From the NCBI GenBank assembly GCA_029242085.1, contig JAQWUP010000070.1, positions 1-64,000 of the forward strand: a stretch of 64,000 nt of DNA. Direction: 5' to 3'. The notes beneath the pieces are model-generated. The model was given only the letters and a program-made list of their open reading frames with translations, was not told the DNA's origin and did no database searches. Positions 10,457 to 22,686 of this stretch are shown here, one piece after another (within the stretch, counting starts at the first letter, position 1; every line of letters begins with the position of its first letter). The position numbers were made by a program, and so were the translations under genes. This DNA comes from Porticoccaceae bacterium (lineage in GTDB: Bacteria; Pseudomonadota; Gammaproteobacteria; Pseudomonadales; Porticoccaceae).

Positions 10457-11830
10457 ATGTTGCAAAATAATCGAGATGTTATTGTCGCTGTTGCCACTGC
10501 TCCCGGAAGGGGTGGTGTCGGGGTTGTTCGTCTGTCTGGTGCCGTTGACTTAACGACTTACCTCTCCGGTCTGTTGGGAAGAGAGTCGCTAGAGCCGCGG
10601 CGCGCTGCCTACTGCCGTTTTAGAGATGCCGAAGGCGATACTATTGATGAAGGTATTGCGCTTTATTTTCCGAACCCGAATTCTTTTACTGGTGAGAATG
10701 TTGTCGAGCTGCAGGGCCATGGCGGCACTGTGGTGCTTGATAGACTGGTACAGCGCTGTGTGGAGCTGGGTGCGCGGCTAGCTCAACCCGGTGAGTTTAG
10801 TGAGCGGGCATTTCTCAATAACAAAATGGATCTGGCCCAGGCCGAGGCTATTGCCGACTTAATCGACGCATCATCCTTTCAAGCCGCGCGTTCAGCAGTG
10901 CGCTCAATGCAGGGTGAATTCTCTGTGCTGATTAATCAACTGGTTGAAAAGATGATTGAGTTGAGAATTTATGTGGAGGCTGCAATTGATTTCCCCGAGG
11001 AAGAAATTGATTTCTTGGCCGATCAGGGCCTTATCAAAAATCTACATGAGTTGGCTGCTAATCTACGCAACATACTCAGTCGTGCGCAACAGGGGTCATT
11101 GCTGCGTGATGGTATGACGCTGGTTTTAGCGGGCAAACCCAATGCTGGTAAATCGAGTTTATTAAACGCTTTGGCCGGCAATGATGCCGCCATTGTTACT
11201 CCGGTAGCTGGCACCACTAGGGATGTGTTGCGCGAACGTATTCTTCTCAACGGTTTGCCGTTAAATATTGTTGATACAGCCGGTCTCAGGGATAGTGATG
11301 ATGAAATAGAACAGGAGGGTGTGCGCCGCGCCTGGGCTGAAATAGAAAAGGCTGATCTGGTTCTATTTGTGGTGGATGCAACTGAGACAGACAACCCCGA
11401 TCTAACTCAAATTTGGCCCGAGTACTTCAGCAGATTCCCTGATACTCGGCAGCCAGTTACTCTGGTATTAAACAAGATCGATCGCTCTGGTCATATTGCT
11501 GGACCGGTTGCTGGGCGTGACCGCGCCTTTGCTATTTCAGCCAAACAAAAAAAGGGGTTTACCGCACTCAGCGACTATCTGCAGCAGAGCATTGGTTATG
11601 AGGGTCAGGCCGAAGGGCTTTTTTCCGCGCGTCGTCGACACCTCGACGCTCTGCAAAGGGCATTGAGTTTGATTACTACAGGTATTGCTCAGCTTGAGGG
11701 TGCCGGAGCTGGAGAGTTGCTTGCTGAAGATTTGCGTCAGGCGCAACAACAGCTATCAGAGATTACCGGCCAGTTTACCTCTGACGACTTGCTAGGCCGT
11801 ATCTTTTCTTCATTTTGTATTGGAAAGTGA
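10457..11830 (+). CDS. mnmE: tRNA U34 modification GTPase MnmE (TrmE)
   Basis: 457 residues from the ATG at 10457 ([17 protein letters not shown]); an upstream in-frame start at 10412 would lie inside the yidC terminator and is rejected. It has an N-terminal tetrahydrofolate-binding domain and a helical domain holding an inserted G domain with GKPNAGKS (G1), GTTRD (G2), DTAGLR (G3) and NKID (G4), and ends in CIGK, whose Cys is characteristic. It works with MnmG on wobble uridines. It stands alone after a terminator and so should have its own promoter. Confidence 0.96.
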   Translation: MLQNNRDVIVAVATAPGRGGVGVVRLSGAVDLTTYLSGLLGRESLEPRRAAYCRFRDAEGDTIDEGIALYFPNPNSFTGENVVELQGHGGTVVLDRLVQRCVELGARLAQPGEFSERAFLNNKMDLAQAEAIADLIDASSFQAARSAVRSMQGEFSVLINQLVEKMIELRIYVEAAIDFPEEEIDFLADQGLIKNLHELAANLRNILSRAQQGSLLRDGMTLVLAGKPNAGKSSLLNALAGNDAAIVTPVAGTTRDVLRERILLNGLPLNIVDTAGLRDSDDEIEQEGVRRAWAEIEKADLVLFVVDATETDNPDLTQIWPEYFSRFPDTRQPVTLVLNKIDRSGHIAGPVAGRDRAFAISAKQKKGFTALSDYLQQSIGYEGQAEGLFSARRRHLDALQRALSLITTGIAQLEGAGAGELLAEDLRQAQQQLSEITGQFTSDDLLGRIFSSFCIGK

Positions 11831-12258
11831 CCAAGGTTTAACAGCTGGTCACTATAGAATAGTGTCTTGCCGTCGGTATTCTTTATTACAGTCGGATTTA
11901 CCAGTTAAACACTGGTTTTATACTGTATACACACATGTTATCCACAAGTATTGGTTAAAAAATAACCAATTTATTTTAAAACCTTGTTGATAAAAAAAAC
12001 ATTGAGTTTATATAACGTGTTGATTTTATTGGGGTAAATAAAACTCCGTTGTTTTTTGATGTTTTTTGTATTGTGGATAATCCGTAATCTTGGGTATAGA
12101 ATCACTGGCAAGCGAGATGGTTAAAGTTCGCGTTTAAAATTACAAAATAACAGGTTGGTTTGCTGGACTGAATACGCCGAAAAGCTGCGCTCTCACTTTG
12201 AGGCGAGGTTTGCGAGTTTACCCGAGTAAATCAACAGTAGAATTGAAAGGTCGAGAGA
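11831..12258. other. Spacer before dnaA with a DnaA-box cluster; second origin candidate or dnaA control region
   Basis: 428 bases with no gene. It holds two perfect DnaA boxes TTATCCACA (plus strand 11938-11946, minus strand 12072-12080), one TTATCAACA (minus strand 11985-11993) and a near box GTATACACA (11925-11933), with very AT-rich DNA between about 11947 and 12070. The plus-strand G excess (about 83 to 61) is weaker than in the mnmG-rpmH spacer. The location directly before dnaA matches the pseudomonad origin. It could be oriC, a DnaA autoregulatory region, or both. Confidence 0.55.
11938..12080. promoter_or_regulatory. Cluster of three consensus DnaA boxes
   Basis: Boxes at 11938-11946 (+), 11985-11993 (-) and 12072-12080 (-). 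The last overlaps a possible dnaA -35 (TTGTGG, 12071-12076), which is followed after 18 bases by TATAGA (12095-12100), so bound DnaA could repress its own gene. Confidence 0.65.
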
Positions 12259-13692
12259 ATGGGGTTTGATTTACCTGAGGTAGTTTGGTCTCAATGCCAG
12301 AGTCAGTTGCGAAGTGAGTTGCCAGAACAGCAGTACAATACTTGGATTAGACCGTTAATTATTCAAGCGCCTTCTGACCAATTAGATGCGGCGGTGCAAC
12401 TGTTGGCGCCCAACCGGTTTATTGAAGACTGGGTGAAGAATAAGTTTCTGGCGCGTATCGAAGAGTTGTTTCATCAGCTCGGAGGCAAGTCCGTTTCTTT
12501 GGCTGTTGCTCGCGATAGAGTCAGTACTCCGGTCTTCCAAAGATCTGTTAAGCCTGAGAGTTCCAGCGAACAGTCTCGGGTTATCGCATCCTTAGAGAGC
12601 GGCATAGCCCCTCAGGCTGCAAAAATTATTGAAGCGCCAGCGATTATTAAGTCTGCCGCCGAGAACAGTCTTAAAACCAACCTAAATAAAAATTTCACCT
12701 TCGATAGCTTTGTTGAGGGCAAGTCAAATCAGCTTGCCTTTGCCGCTGCGCAGCAGGTGGCTGAGAATCCCGGTGGTTCCTACAACCCGCTGTTTATCTA
12801 CGGTGGTGTTGGTCTGGGTAAAACTCACCTTATGCATGCCGTGGGCAATGCCATGCGCGCGAAGAAACCTGATGCAAAGATAGTCTATCTGCACTCTGAG
12901 CGTTTCGTTGCGGACATGGTTAAGGCGCTGCAGCTCAAGGCGATCGATGAATTTAAGAGCTTTTATCGTTCGGTAGATGCGTTACTGATTGATGATATCC
13001 AGTTTTTTGCAGGCAAGGAGCGGTCCCAGGAGGAGTTCTTCCATACCTACAACGCGCTGTTAGAGGGTGGCCAACAGATGATTCTGACCTGTGACCGCTA
13101 TCCAAAAGAAATTGATGGTGTTGAAGAGCGCTTAAAGTCTCGTTTTGGTTGGGGTTTGACCGTGGCAGTAGAGCCTCCTGAGTTAGAGACTCGCGCGGCA
13201 ATTTTAATGAACAAGGCCGAACAGGTTGGCACCTCATTGTCCAAGGATGCGGCCTTCTTTATTGCACAGCGCATTCGTTCCAATGTGCGTGAACTGGAGG
13301 GAGCGTTGAAGCGTGTTATGGCTCATGCACAGTTCACTGGCAGAACCATTGATATTGATTTAATTCGTGAATCGCTGAAAGATTTATTGGCACTGCAAGA
13401 CAAGCTGGTTACCATAGACAACATCCAGAGAGTGGTGGCTGACTATTACAAATTAAAGATGTCGGACATGCTTTCGAAGCGGCGCAGCCGCTCTGTTGCA
13501 CGCCCGAGGCAGGTGGCCATGTCCATTGCTAAGGAGCTGACCAATCATAGCTTGCCTGAGATTGGGGAGTCCTTTGGCGGGCGCGATCACACGACAGTAC
13601 TGCACGCATGTCGTAAGGTAAAAGAGCTTGAGGGGATAGATCGCGAAGTACAGCGAGATCTTAAAAATCTCTATCGAACGCTGTCTACCTGA
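12259..13692 (+). CDS. dnaA: Chromosomal replication initiator DnaA
   Basis: 477 residues with all four domains. Domain I is at about 1-80 ([21 protein letters not shown]), followed by a linker to about 140. The AAA+ domain has Walker [10 protein letters not shown] at 182-190 and Walker [10 protein letters not shown]. The C-terminal DNA-binding domain carries the DnaA signature [14 protein letters not shown]. It binds DnaA boxes and melts oriC. The ATG is preceded by GGTCGAGAGA as ribosome-binding site. It leads dnaA-dnaN-recF-gyrB. Confidence 0.98.
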   Translation: MGFDLPEVVWSQCQSQLRSELPEQQYNTWIRPLIIQAPSDQLDAAVQLLAPNRFIEDWVKNKFLARIEELFHQLGGKSVSLAVARDRVSTPVFQRSVKPESSSEQSRVIASLESGIAPQAAKIIEAPAIIKSAAENSLKTNLNKNFTFDSFVEGKSNQLAFAAAQQVAENPGGSYNPLFIYGGVGLGKTHLMHAVGNAMRAKKPDAKIVYLHSERFVADMVKALQLKAIDEFKSFYRSVDALLIDDIQFFAGKERSQEEFFHTYNALLEGGQQMILTCDRYPKEIDGVEERLKSRFGWGLTVAVEPPELETRAAILMNKAEQVGTSLSKDAAFFIAQRIRSNVRELEGALKRVMAHAQFTGRTIDIDLIRESLKDLLALQDKLVTIDNIQRVVADYYKLKMSDMLSKRRSRSVARPRQVAMSIAKELTNHSLPEIGESFGGRDHTTVLHACRKVKELEGIDREVQRDLKNLYRTLST

Positions 13693-13772
13693 TAATGCCA
13701 TACAATTCCTGAAACTGATCGATGTAATTATTTTTAAAATGACTTACACAATGATGGAGATAGAGAGTTACC

Positions 13773-14870
13773 ATGAAATTCAGCCTTTCCCGCGAAGCAT
13801 TATTGAAGCCGCTACAGCTTGTTGTTGGTGTTGTTGAGCGACGTCAAACACTACCTATTTTATCTAATGTGCTGTTGAGCTTGGAAGGCACCAAACTATC
13901 CCTTACCGGTACTGATCTCGAGGTTGAGATTGTGGGTTCCACTGTGGTCGGCGTTGCGGCAGAGGCTGGTGAGGTCACAGTTTCAGCGCGCAAGTTTCTC
14001 GATATATGTCGTTCCTTGCCAGAGGATGCGCAGGTTGATTTTTCCAGTAGCGATGGCAAAGCCATGCTTAAAAGCGGGCGCAGTAAGTTTACCCTGGCTA
14101 CCTTGCCCGCCAATGAATTCCCCTCTGTTGATGAGGGAGAGAAGAGCATAGGGTTTGCTGTGCAAGCCAGCATGCTTAAGGGCCTGATTGAGGCTACCTC
14201 TTTTGCCATGGCGCAGCAGGACGTTAGATATTACCTCAATGGTATGCTCTGGGAGCTAAGCACTAATAAGCTACGTGCAGTGGCGACAGATGGGCATCGA
14301 ATGGCACTCTGTGATGGTGTCTGTGAGGTTGAGGTTGCCGAGACTATAACGGCGATACTACCGCGTAAGGGTATTATGGAGTTGTCGCGGTTACTGGGTG
14401 AAGAAGAGGTTCAGGTGTCTATGGGGTCTAACCATATTCGCATAACTGGCACTGATTACTGCTTTACCTCGAAGTTGGTCGATGGCGCGTACCCCGATTA
14501 CGATCGCGTATTGCCCAAAGGAGGTGACAAGGAGGTGACGGGTGATCGCGCTGAACTCAAGCAAGCCTTTGGTCGCACCGCTATTCTATCCAATGAAAAG
14601 TATCGCGGGGTTCGTATTCTGCTATCTGATGGCGCTATTAAAATGGTTGCCAATAACCCAGAGCAGGAAGAGGCTGAAGAAGAAGTTACCGTTAACTATG
14701 TTGGTGATGACCTTGAGATTGGCTTCAATGTCAGTTATCTGTTGGATGTACTAAATGTGCTCAAGGGTACTGATATTCGTTTTACTCTCTCTGATTCAAA
14801 CAGCAGTGCCCTAGTGCAGGATGCCGGTGAAGGTAGCGCTGTCTATGTCGTTATGCCCATGCGTCTTTGA
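13773..14870 (+). CDS. dnaN: DNA polymerase III sliding clamp (beta subunit)
   Basis: 365 residues, the standard length. Opens MKFSLSREALLKPLQLVVG and closes AVYVVMPMRL, which is the conserved C-terminal end that forms part of the client-binding pocket. The dimeric ring tethers Pol III and other clients to DNA. It lies 80 bases after dnaA and 41 bases before recF, in the common dnaA-dnaN-recF-gyrB order. Confidence 0.97.
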   Translation: MKFSLSREALLKPLQLVVGVVERRQTLPILSNVLLSLEGTKLSLTGTDLEVEIVGSTVVGVAAEAGEVTVSARKFLDICRSLPEDAQVDFSSSDGKAMLKSGRSKFTLATLPANEFPSVDEGEKSIGFAVQASMLKGLIEATSFAMAQQDVRYYLNGMLWELSTNKLRAVATDGHRMALCDGVCEVEVAETITAILPRKGIMELSRLLGEEEVQVSMGSNHIRITGTDYCFTSKLVDGAYPDYDRVLPKGGDKEVTGDRAELKQAFGRTAILSNEKYRGVRILLSDGAIKMVANNPEQEEAEEEVTVNYVGDDLEIGFNVSYLLDVLNVLKGTDIRFTLSDSNSSALVQDAGEGSAVYVVMPMRL

Positions 14871-14911
14871 TGCTGGGCGCTCACCGCTTTTCTCCTAAGT
14901 TTTAAGTCTCT

Positions 14912-16000
14912 ATGCACCTTTCCCAGCTGGATATTCTGCAGGTTAGAAACCTACAGAATGTTCAGATACTCTGCCATGCAGGGGCCAATGTTATCTACGG
15001 CTCCAATGGCAGCGGCAAAACCAGTCTCCTCGAAGCAATCTACCTGCTCGGCCGCGGCCGTTCCTTTAAACATAGAGACCTGCGTGTAGTGGTAAATTGC
15101 CATGCTGATGAGCTGGTGGTGTCAGCGCGGATTGAGCGGCACAGTTCCAATAGCAGTCACCAGCTGGGCGTTAAGCGTACGGCCCAGGGTCGCTTTGAGG
15201 CGCGGCTGGATGGCAGGTCCTTACAGTCGGCGGTTCAGTTGGTTGAAGAGCTGCCGCTGCAGCTGATAGACGCCCATAGCTTCACTCTTTTGGAGGGTGG
15301 ACCTCTGCAAAGGCGTCAGTTTTTGGACTGGGGTGTGTTCCACGTGGAACATGGGTACACCGATCTATGGAGGAGGTTCCAAAAGGCTTTAAAACAGCGC
15401 AATCAGTTGCTCCGCCATGGTAGAATAGACGAGTCCTCGTTGCGTGCCTGGACGGCGGAATTAATACCTTTAAGCGAGCAGATAACAGGTTACCGCAAGC
15501 AGTACTTGAATGAGCTCGCCCAGCAGGCACTCGCGGTTGCAGGTCGCTTCGCTGGACTGGGTGTTTTGGAGTTTGAGTATTATCAGGGTTGGGATGATCA
15601 GCGCAGCCTAGAGGATGTTATGGCGGCTGACGAGGCTCGCGATATTGCCACAGGCAAAACCAATCATGGTGCGCACAAGGCGGATATGCGGATAAAGGTT
15701 GATGGGGTGGCTGCTGCTGAGCGGCTATCAAGGGGTCAGATTAAGTTGCTGGTCTATGCATTAAAGCTCGCTCAAGGCATGCATTATCAAGAAAAGGCGG
15801 GGCAGTCCTGTCTGTTTCTGTTAGATGATTTGCCGGCAGAGCTGGATTATGAACATCGAGGGCAGGTTGTGTCCTGTCTCAATGGCCTGGGTTGTCAGTA
15901 TTTTATGACCGGGGTCGACAAGAAAGACTTTGAAGAGCTGGTTGTGGGAATCGCACATCAGATGTTCCATATGGAACATGGTGTAGCTTCAGTAGGTTGA
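14912..16000 (+). CDS. recF: DNA replication/repair protein RecF
   Basis: 362 residues, SMC-like ABC ATPase that helps load RecA at gapped DNA with RecO and RecR. The Walker A motif is YGSNGSGKTSLLEAIYLLGRG at about residues 29-49, the RecF signature LSRGQIKLLVYALKLAQG lies near residue 272, and Walker B is LFLLDDLPAELD. The gene carries a perfect parS palindrome in codons for VFHVEHG and a palindromic variant near its end in codons for MFHMEHG, so part of its coding sequence is under a second constraint. Confidence 0.96.
   Translation: MHLSQLDILQVRNLQNVQILCHAGANVIYGSNGSGKTSLLEAIYLLGRGRSFKHRDLRVVVNCHADELVVSARIERHSSNSSHQLGVKRTAQGRFEARLDGRSLQSAVQLVEELPLQLIDAHSFTLLEGGPLQRRQFLDWGVFHVEHGYTDLWRRFQKALKQRNQLLRHGRIDESSLRAWTAELIPLSEQITGYRKQYLNELAQQALAVAGRFAGLGVLEFEYYQGWDDQRSLEDVMAADEARDIATGKTNHGAHKADMRIKVDGVAAAERLSRGQIKLLVYALKLAQGMHYQEKAGQSCLFLLDDLPAELDYEHRGQVVSCLNGLGCQYFMTGVDKKDFEELVVGIAHQMFHMEHGVASVG
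15336..15351. promoter_or_regulatory. parS centromere-like site inside recF
   Basis: TGTTCCACGTGGAACA, a perfect 16-base palindrome of the chromosomal parS type used by pseudomonad ParB. It is close to the origin and to parBA, where working parS sites are expected. Confidence 0.9.
15963..15978. promoter_or_regulatory. parS-like palindrome with an altered centre, end of recF
   Basis: TGTTCCATATGGAACA is again a perfect 16-base palindrome, differing from the first site only in the two central bases (TA for CG). It may be a weaker or decayed parS. Confidence 0.6.
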
Positions 16001-16017
16001 ATAACAGGAAAGTATAA

Positions 16018-18435
<2,418 letters not shown>

Positions 18436-18445
18436 TCGTTAGCAT

Positions 18446-18480
18446 AAAGCTATTGGTGTTTGTGCACTAATAGCTTTTTT
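18446..18480 (+). terminator. Rho-independent terminator after gyrB
   Basis: AAAGCTATTGGTG, loop TTTGTG, CACTAATAGCTTT, then a T run: a 13-base stem with one G-U pair, 10 bases after the gyrB stop. Confidence 0.9.
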
Positions 18481-18493
18481 CTTCGCTGCTGTC

Positions 18494-18673
18494 TTAACTA
18501 ATAGCTTTCCAAATATCTTTATCCCCAATTCGGCGCCCGCTATTTTTGCGACGCTTGTCAGTGTTGGGTTCAAATCTGACTTCTTGCCGGCGATCTGCAT
18601 TAACGCGGCGATTTCTTTTGCGGCTATCGAGTGCTGAAGGCTGCGACTGGCTCTTCTGAGTATCCTTTTTCAT
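18494..18673 (-). CDS. Small, very basic hypothetical protein (59 residues)
   Basis: Reads MKKDTQKSQSQPSALDSRKR onward and ends GDKDIWKAIS, TAA at 18494-18496. A GGAG ribosome-binding site lies about seven bases before the ATG at 18673. It is rich in Arg and Lys with repeated Arg pairs (NRRVNADRRQ, KRRKNSGRR), resembling the short DRR-type proteins seen in many gammaproteobacteria, but I recognise no named family. It has no membrane segment or cysteines. It sits between the convergent gyrB terminator and the acyltransferase gene, on the minus strand downstream of the latter. The length, strong ribosome-binding site and balanced codons make it likely real. Confidence 0.6.
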   Translation of the reverse strand: MKKDTQKSQSQPSALDSRKRNRRVNADRRQEVRFEPNTDKRRKNSGRRIGDKDIWKAIS

Positions 18674-18747
18674 TGCCGAACTCCTGCGAAAAACTAAAAC
18701 AAGAGTCGGATTTTATCGACAATTTCCCAGAAACACTGTCTGTTAGA

Positions 18748-19467
18748 TCACATCTGCAATCTGTCGCTTATCCACTGCCGCGCACTTTCGCTCAGCTCGC
18801 GTGCATTACCTTCACTGGAATCAATAGCCGGGCCTATATGCATATGGATGGTGCCCGGCTGCTTGGTAAAGCGGTCGCGCAACCAGTAGTCGCCAGCATC
18901 GTGGGCAACAGGGACTATAGCCACGCCAGCATTCTTGGCGATGGCAGCACCACTAGTTTTAAATTCGCCAAGAGTTGCCGCTGGAACCCTAGTCCCCTCT
19001 GGATAGATCACTATTCTATTGCCCTCTTGCAGCCGCTGCTTACCACGCTTTAATACATATCGAATAGCGCCAGCTGGGTTGGAGCGTTTTATTGCAATAG
19101 GCCGCATAAAGTATAAACACCAACCAAAAAGCGGTATCCACAGCAGCTCACGTTTTAAAATAACGCTGGCCGGCTGGAAATACCACTGCAAAAAAAAGGT
19201 TTCCCAGGTGCTTTGATGATTACTCAGAATAACACAGGGGCCCGAGGGTAAATTTTCCTCACCACTGATCTCAATATGGATATTGCAGGTAACGCGCAGC
19301 CATAGCATTGTCAGGTAATTACCAGAGGTCGCTATGCGTTGCAGCAAACGAAACGGCAAGAAGCATAGCAGGCAGCAGGCTGCACTCATAACGGCCACGA
19401 TAGCGATAAAGCCAGTGTAGAAAAGCAGTGATCTTATCGAACGTCCCAGTTGCACGAGTAATATCAT
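18748..19467 (-). CDS. 1-acyl-sn-glycerol-3-phosphate acyltransferase, PlsC-like
   Basis: 239 residues from the ATG at 19467; an in-frame TTG at 19479 has a GAGG just upstream and could be used instead. The lysophospholipid acyltransferase motif appears as NHQSTWE, with the catalytic His and a Glu in place of the usual Asp (HX4E), and YPEGTR forms the second motif. One or two membrane segments lie at the N-terminus. It should acylate lysophosphatidate in phospholipid synthesis. In Pseudomonas a homologous gene lies near glyS-glyQ, as here. The gap to glyS is 23 bases. Confidence 0.85.
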   Translation of the reverse strand: MILLVQLGRSIRSLLFYTGFIAIVAVMSAACCLLCFLPFRLLQRIATSGNYLTMLWLRVTCNIHIEISGEENLPSGPCVILSNHQSTWETFFLQWYFQPASVILKRELLWIPLFGWCLYFMRPIAIKRSNPAGAIRYVLKRGKQRLQEGNRIVIYPEGTRVPAATLGEFKTSGAAIAKNAGVAIVPVAHDAGDYWLRDRFTKQPGTIHMHIGPAIDSSEGNARELSESARQWISDRLQM

Positions 19468-19490
19468 ATTAGCCAGCAATTACCTCAAGC

Positions 19491-21566
19491 TTATTTTGCA
19501 GGAACCAGTTGTGAAATATCGGCCACTCCAATAAATAGTTTGCGCAGGCTATGTAACAGCGCAAGTCTATTTTCACGGACTGCCTGATCTTCGGCCATCA
19601 CCATAACATCGTCAAAAAACCGATCTACAGGGTCACGCAACATAGCTAATTTTTGTAGCACAGCGTTGTAGTCGCGCTGCTCCAGTAATGGTGAGACCAG
19701 CTTTGCTAGAGCATCAATTTCTGTGGCCAGAGTTATCTCTGCGGCATCCTGCAACAGATCAGAACTGACGGGCTCCGGAGTCTTATCACCAAGCTGCTTA
19801 GCCAGAATGTTAGACACGCGTTTATTCGCGGCCGCGAGTGCAGTGGCCTCGGGCAGCAGGGTAAACTGGTGCACAGCCATTACTCGAGTATTGATATCCA
19901 AAGGGTTTGAAAGTCCTAGTGCAGCCACCGAGGCGAATACTTCTGGATCTATATTTTCGTCTCTGTACCACGATTTAAAGCGCTCAATAACGTAAGTAAG
20001 TACTGACTCACAAACCTCCTCTCCAGCATTGCTAAACGGCTTTGCCGCAGCGGCAATGGCTACATTAAGGTCCATATCAACCTCGCGTTCGACCATAATT
20101 CGCAATACGCCGAGGCTAGCTCTGCGTAGGGCGAAGGGGTCCCGAGAGCCGGAAGGCTGCTGGCCAATGCTAAAGATACCCACCAGGCTATCTAAGCGGT
20201 CGGCCAGCGCCAACGTAGTGCCCACTGTAGTATCAGGTACAGTATCGCCAGCAAAGCGCGGCAGATATTGTTCGAAAAGCGCTTCTGCTACATCGACATC
20301 TTCGCCGTCATTCAGTGCGTAGTCACGGCCCATTGTTCCCTGCAAGTCAGCAAATTCGCCAACCATATCGGTGACCAGATCAGATTTGCTGAGCTCAGCA
20401 GCGCGTCGAGTCAGATTGCCATCAGCAGAGGCATATTGTGCAAGCGTCTCACAGAGCGCCGCAACGCGCTCAGTTTTGTCATAAACAGAACCAAGCTTAG
20501 CCTGAAAAACCACCTGTTTAAGTGCATCTCTTCGACTTTCCAGCGAGGCATTTTTATCATTCTGATAAAAGAAGGCCGCATCTGCCAGACGTGGGCGAAT
20601 AACCCGCTCATTGCCATCAATCACCTGTGCAGGGTCTTTGCTCTCTATATTTGCAACCGTAATAAAGGCCGCCATCAATTTATTCTCGGCATCTACTACA
20701 TGGAAGTATTTCTGGTGCTCCTTCATCGAAGAAATCAATGCCTGAGCTGGCACCTCTAGAAAATGCTGGTCGAATTTACCAAGCAGCGGTACCGGCCATT
20801 CATTGAGTGCACTGACTTCATTGAGCAGATCTTCATCGATAACGGCGATGCCACCGAACTCAGTCGCGAGCCTGGTAACGCCATCGCGGATAACCTTGCG
20901 CCGCTTGTCAAAGTCGACCATCACATAGGCTTGTTCAAGCTGCTCGGCATAGCTGTCGGGAGACTGGATAATAATATCTTCACTGCAGTGAAAACGATGA
21001 CCCCTACTGATATTGCCCGACTCAAGGCCGACAATGATTTCTCGGCAAACCTGACCATTAAACAGCAGTACCGCCCATTGCACGGGCCGCACAAACTCCT
21101 CTTTGTTAGTGCCCCAGCGCATACGCTTGGGAATAGGCAGCGCGGCCAGCGATGCATTGATCACCTCAGCGAGCAGGCTATCGGTTTGACTGCCTGCTTC
21201 TACGCGGCGCACGCACAGCTTGTCCTGCTGGCCATCATTTTCAATACTGCCTTTTAACTCTGCGATCTCTATACCATTCTTAGCGGCAAAAGCTTCGGCG
21301 GCACGGGTCGGGTTACCATCGGCGTCAAAGGCGACCTTAGTGGGTGGCCCCCAGGCAACAACTTCGGAGTCCGGTGCCTGGGTATCCAAATCTTTAATTA
21401 CCAGGGCAAGGCGGCGCGGGGCAGCGAAGGGAGTTACCTCAGAAAAAGCCAGATTATGATTTTCAAAGCCACTGACAATGCCCGCGGTGAAGGCTTCGGA
21501 TAAGCTTAACAATACTTTTGGTGGCAGCTCTTCAGTGCCCAGCTCAATTAGAAAATCCGCGCTCAT
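19491..21566 (-). CDS. glyS: Glycyl-tRNA synthetase beta subunit
   Basis: 691 residues, full length for the tetrameric bacterial enzyme. Opens [17 protein letters not shown], the family hallmark, and contains [15 protein letters not shown] and GFFVGD-type HD-domain sequence in its middle (for example [20 protein letters not shown]). The C-terminal part contains an anticodon-binding-like domain. It overlaps glyQ by four bases (ATGA), so the two subunits are translationally coupled. Confidence 0.97.
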   Translation of the reverse strand: MSADFLIELGTEELPPKVLLSLSEAFTAGIVSGFENHNLAFSEVTPFAAPRRLALVIKDLDTQAPDSEVVAWGPPTKVAFDADGNPTRAAEAFAAKNGIEIAELKGSIENDGQQDKLCVRRVEAGSQTDSLLAEVINASLAALPIPKRMRWGTNKEEFVRPVQWAVLLFNGQVCREIIVGLESGNISRGHRFHCSEDIIIQSPDSYAEQLEQAYVMVDFDKRRKVIRDGVTRLATEFGGIAVIDEDLLNEVSALNEWPVPLLGKFDQHFLEVPAQALISSMKEHQKYFHVVDAENKLMAAFITVANIESKDPAQVIDGNERVIRPRLADAAFFYQNDKNASLESRRDALKQVVFQAKLGSVYDKTERVAALCETLAQYASADGNLTRRAAELSKSDLVTDMVGEFADLQGTMGRDYALNDGEDVDVAEALFEQYLPRFAGDTVPDTTVGTTLALADRLDSLVGIFSIGQQPSGSRDPFALRRASLGVLRIMVEREVDMDLNVAIAAAAKPFSNAGEEVCESVLTYVIERFKSWYRDENIDPEVFASVAALGLSNPLDINTRVMAVHQFTLLPEATALAAANKRVSNILAKQLGDKTPEPVSSDLLQDAAEITLATEIDALAKLVSPLLEQRDYNAVLQKLAMLRDPVDRFFDDVMVMAEDQAVRENRLALLHSLRKLFIGVADISQLVPAK

Positions 21567-22513
21567 TTCGATTCTCCACTGTGCTTGGCAATCACTTCGG
21601 CGGCAATCTCTTGGTTAGCCAGAGGAAAACCCTTGTCCATACGTGAATCGAAATAGCCCTGCGCAACCCCGCGGGCCAATGTGCGCACACGCAGAATATA
21701 GCGCTGGCGTTCGGTTACTGAGATGGCTTTACGTGCGTCCAATAAGTTAAAAGTATGCGAGGCCTTCATAACCATTTCATAGGCGGGCAGAGGCAAGCTC
21801 GCTTCAATAAGGCGTTCGGCATCTTTTTCAAATTGATCAAAGCTCTTAAATAGAAAATCGACATCTGCATGTTCAAAGTTAAAGGTAGACATCTCTACCT
21901 CATTTTGTAAAAACACATCTCCGTAGGTCACATCACCGTCCGGGCCATGAGCCCAGACCAGATCATAGATACTGTCTACGGCCTGCAAATACATAGCAAT
22001 GCGCTCGAGACCATAGGTTATCTCACCAGTTACCGGGTAACATTCGAGACCGCCGACCTGTTGAAAATAGGTAAATTGCGATACTTCCATGCCGTTGAGC
22101 CAGATTTCCCAGCCCAGCCCCCAGGCCCCCAGAGTCGGTGATTCCCAGTTATCTTCCACAAAGCGCACATCGTGAACTAGAGTATCTATACCCAGATGAC
22201 GCAGAGAGCCGAGATAGAGCTCCTGAAAGTCAGCGGGAGAGGGCTTCATTACCACCTGAAACTGATAATAATGCTGCAAGCGATTGGGGTTTTCGCCATA
22301 GCGCCCATCAGTGGGCCGCCGCGATGGCTGAACATAGGCGCTGTTCCAAGCTTCCGGACCTATAGAGCGCAAAAACGTGGCAGGGTGAAACGTACCGGCA
22401 CCAACTTCCAGATCTAGTGGCTGCATAACCACACAGCCTTTTTCGCCCCAGTACTCCTGAAGTCTTGAGATTAATTCCTGAAAAGTATCAGGAGGTGTGC
22501 ACAGATTAGCCAC
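21563..22513 (-). CDS. glyQ: Glycyl-tRNA synthetase alpha subunit
   Basis: 316 residues when started at the GTG at 22513, which has AGGTGA five bases upstream. An in-frame TTG at 22555 would lie on top of a TATAAT-like -10 box (22555-22560), so it is rejected. The class II catalytic core is clear: [40 protein letters not shown] and [19 protein letters not shown]. It charges tRNA-Gly together with GlyS. Confidence 0.95.
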   Translation of the reverse strand: MANLCTPPDTFQELISRLQEYWGEKGCVVMQPLDLEVGAGTFHPATFLRSIGPEAWNSAYVQPSRRPTDGRYGENPNRLQHYYQFQVVMKPSPADFQELYLGSLRHLGIDTLVHDVRFVEDNWESPTLGAWGLGWEIWLNGMEVSQFTYFQQVGGLECYPVTGEITYGLERIAMYLQAVDSIYDLVWAHGPDGDVTYGDVFLQNEVEMSTFNFEHADVDFLFKSFDQFEKDAERLIEASLPLPAYEMVMKASHTFNLLDARKAISVTERQRYILRVRTLARGVAQGYFDSRMDKGFPLANQEIAAEVIAKHSGESK

Positions 22514-22637
22514 AAATTCACCTACAAAATTTAATACGACGTAAAGAATCGGCAATTATAAAGGCGCATGCCCAGAAAGATAGGGTATATCTGCCTCAAA
22601 GCCTTTAATAAGTGGCCTTCACCCAATCACTTATGGA

Positions 22638-22643
22638 TATAAT
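22638..22643 (+). promoter_or_regulatory. -10 box likely serving galU
   Basis: A consensus TATAAT preceded by TGGA lies 43 bases before the galU ATG. No good -35 was found, so only the -10 is reported. Confidence 0.4.
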
Positions 22644-22686
22644 GTCGCCACACAAAATGATGGCCTCAATAAATCAAGGAGTTTAG

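Noticed and set aside
22514-22555. Longer glyQ reading starting with TTG at 22555
   Set aside because: It lies on a TATAAT box, and the GTG at 22513 with a good ribosome-binding site gives the family's usual length.
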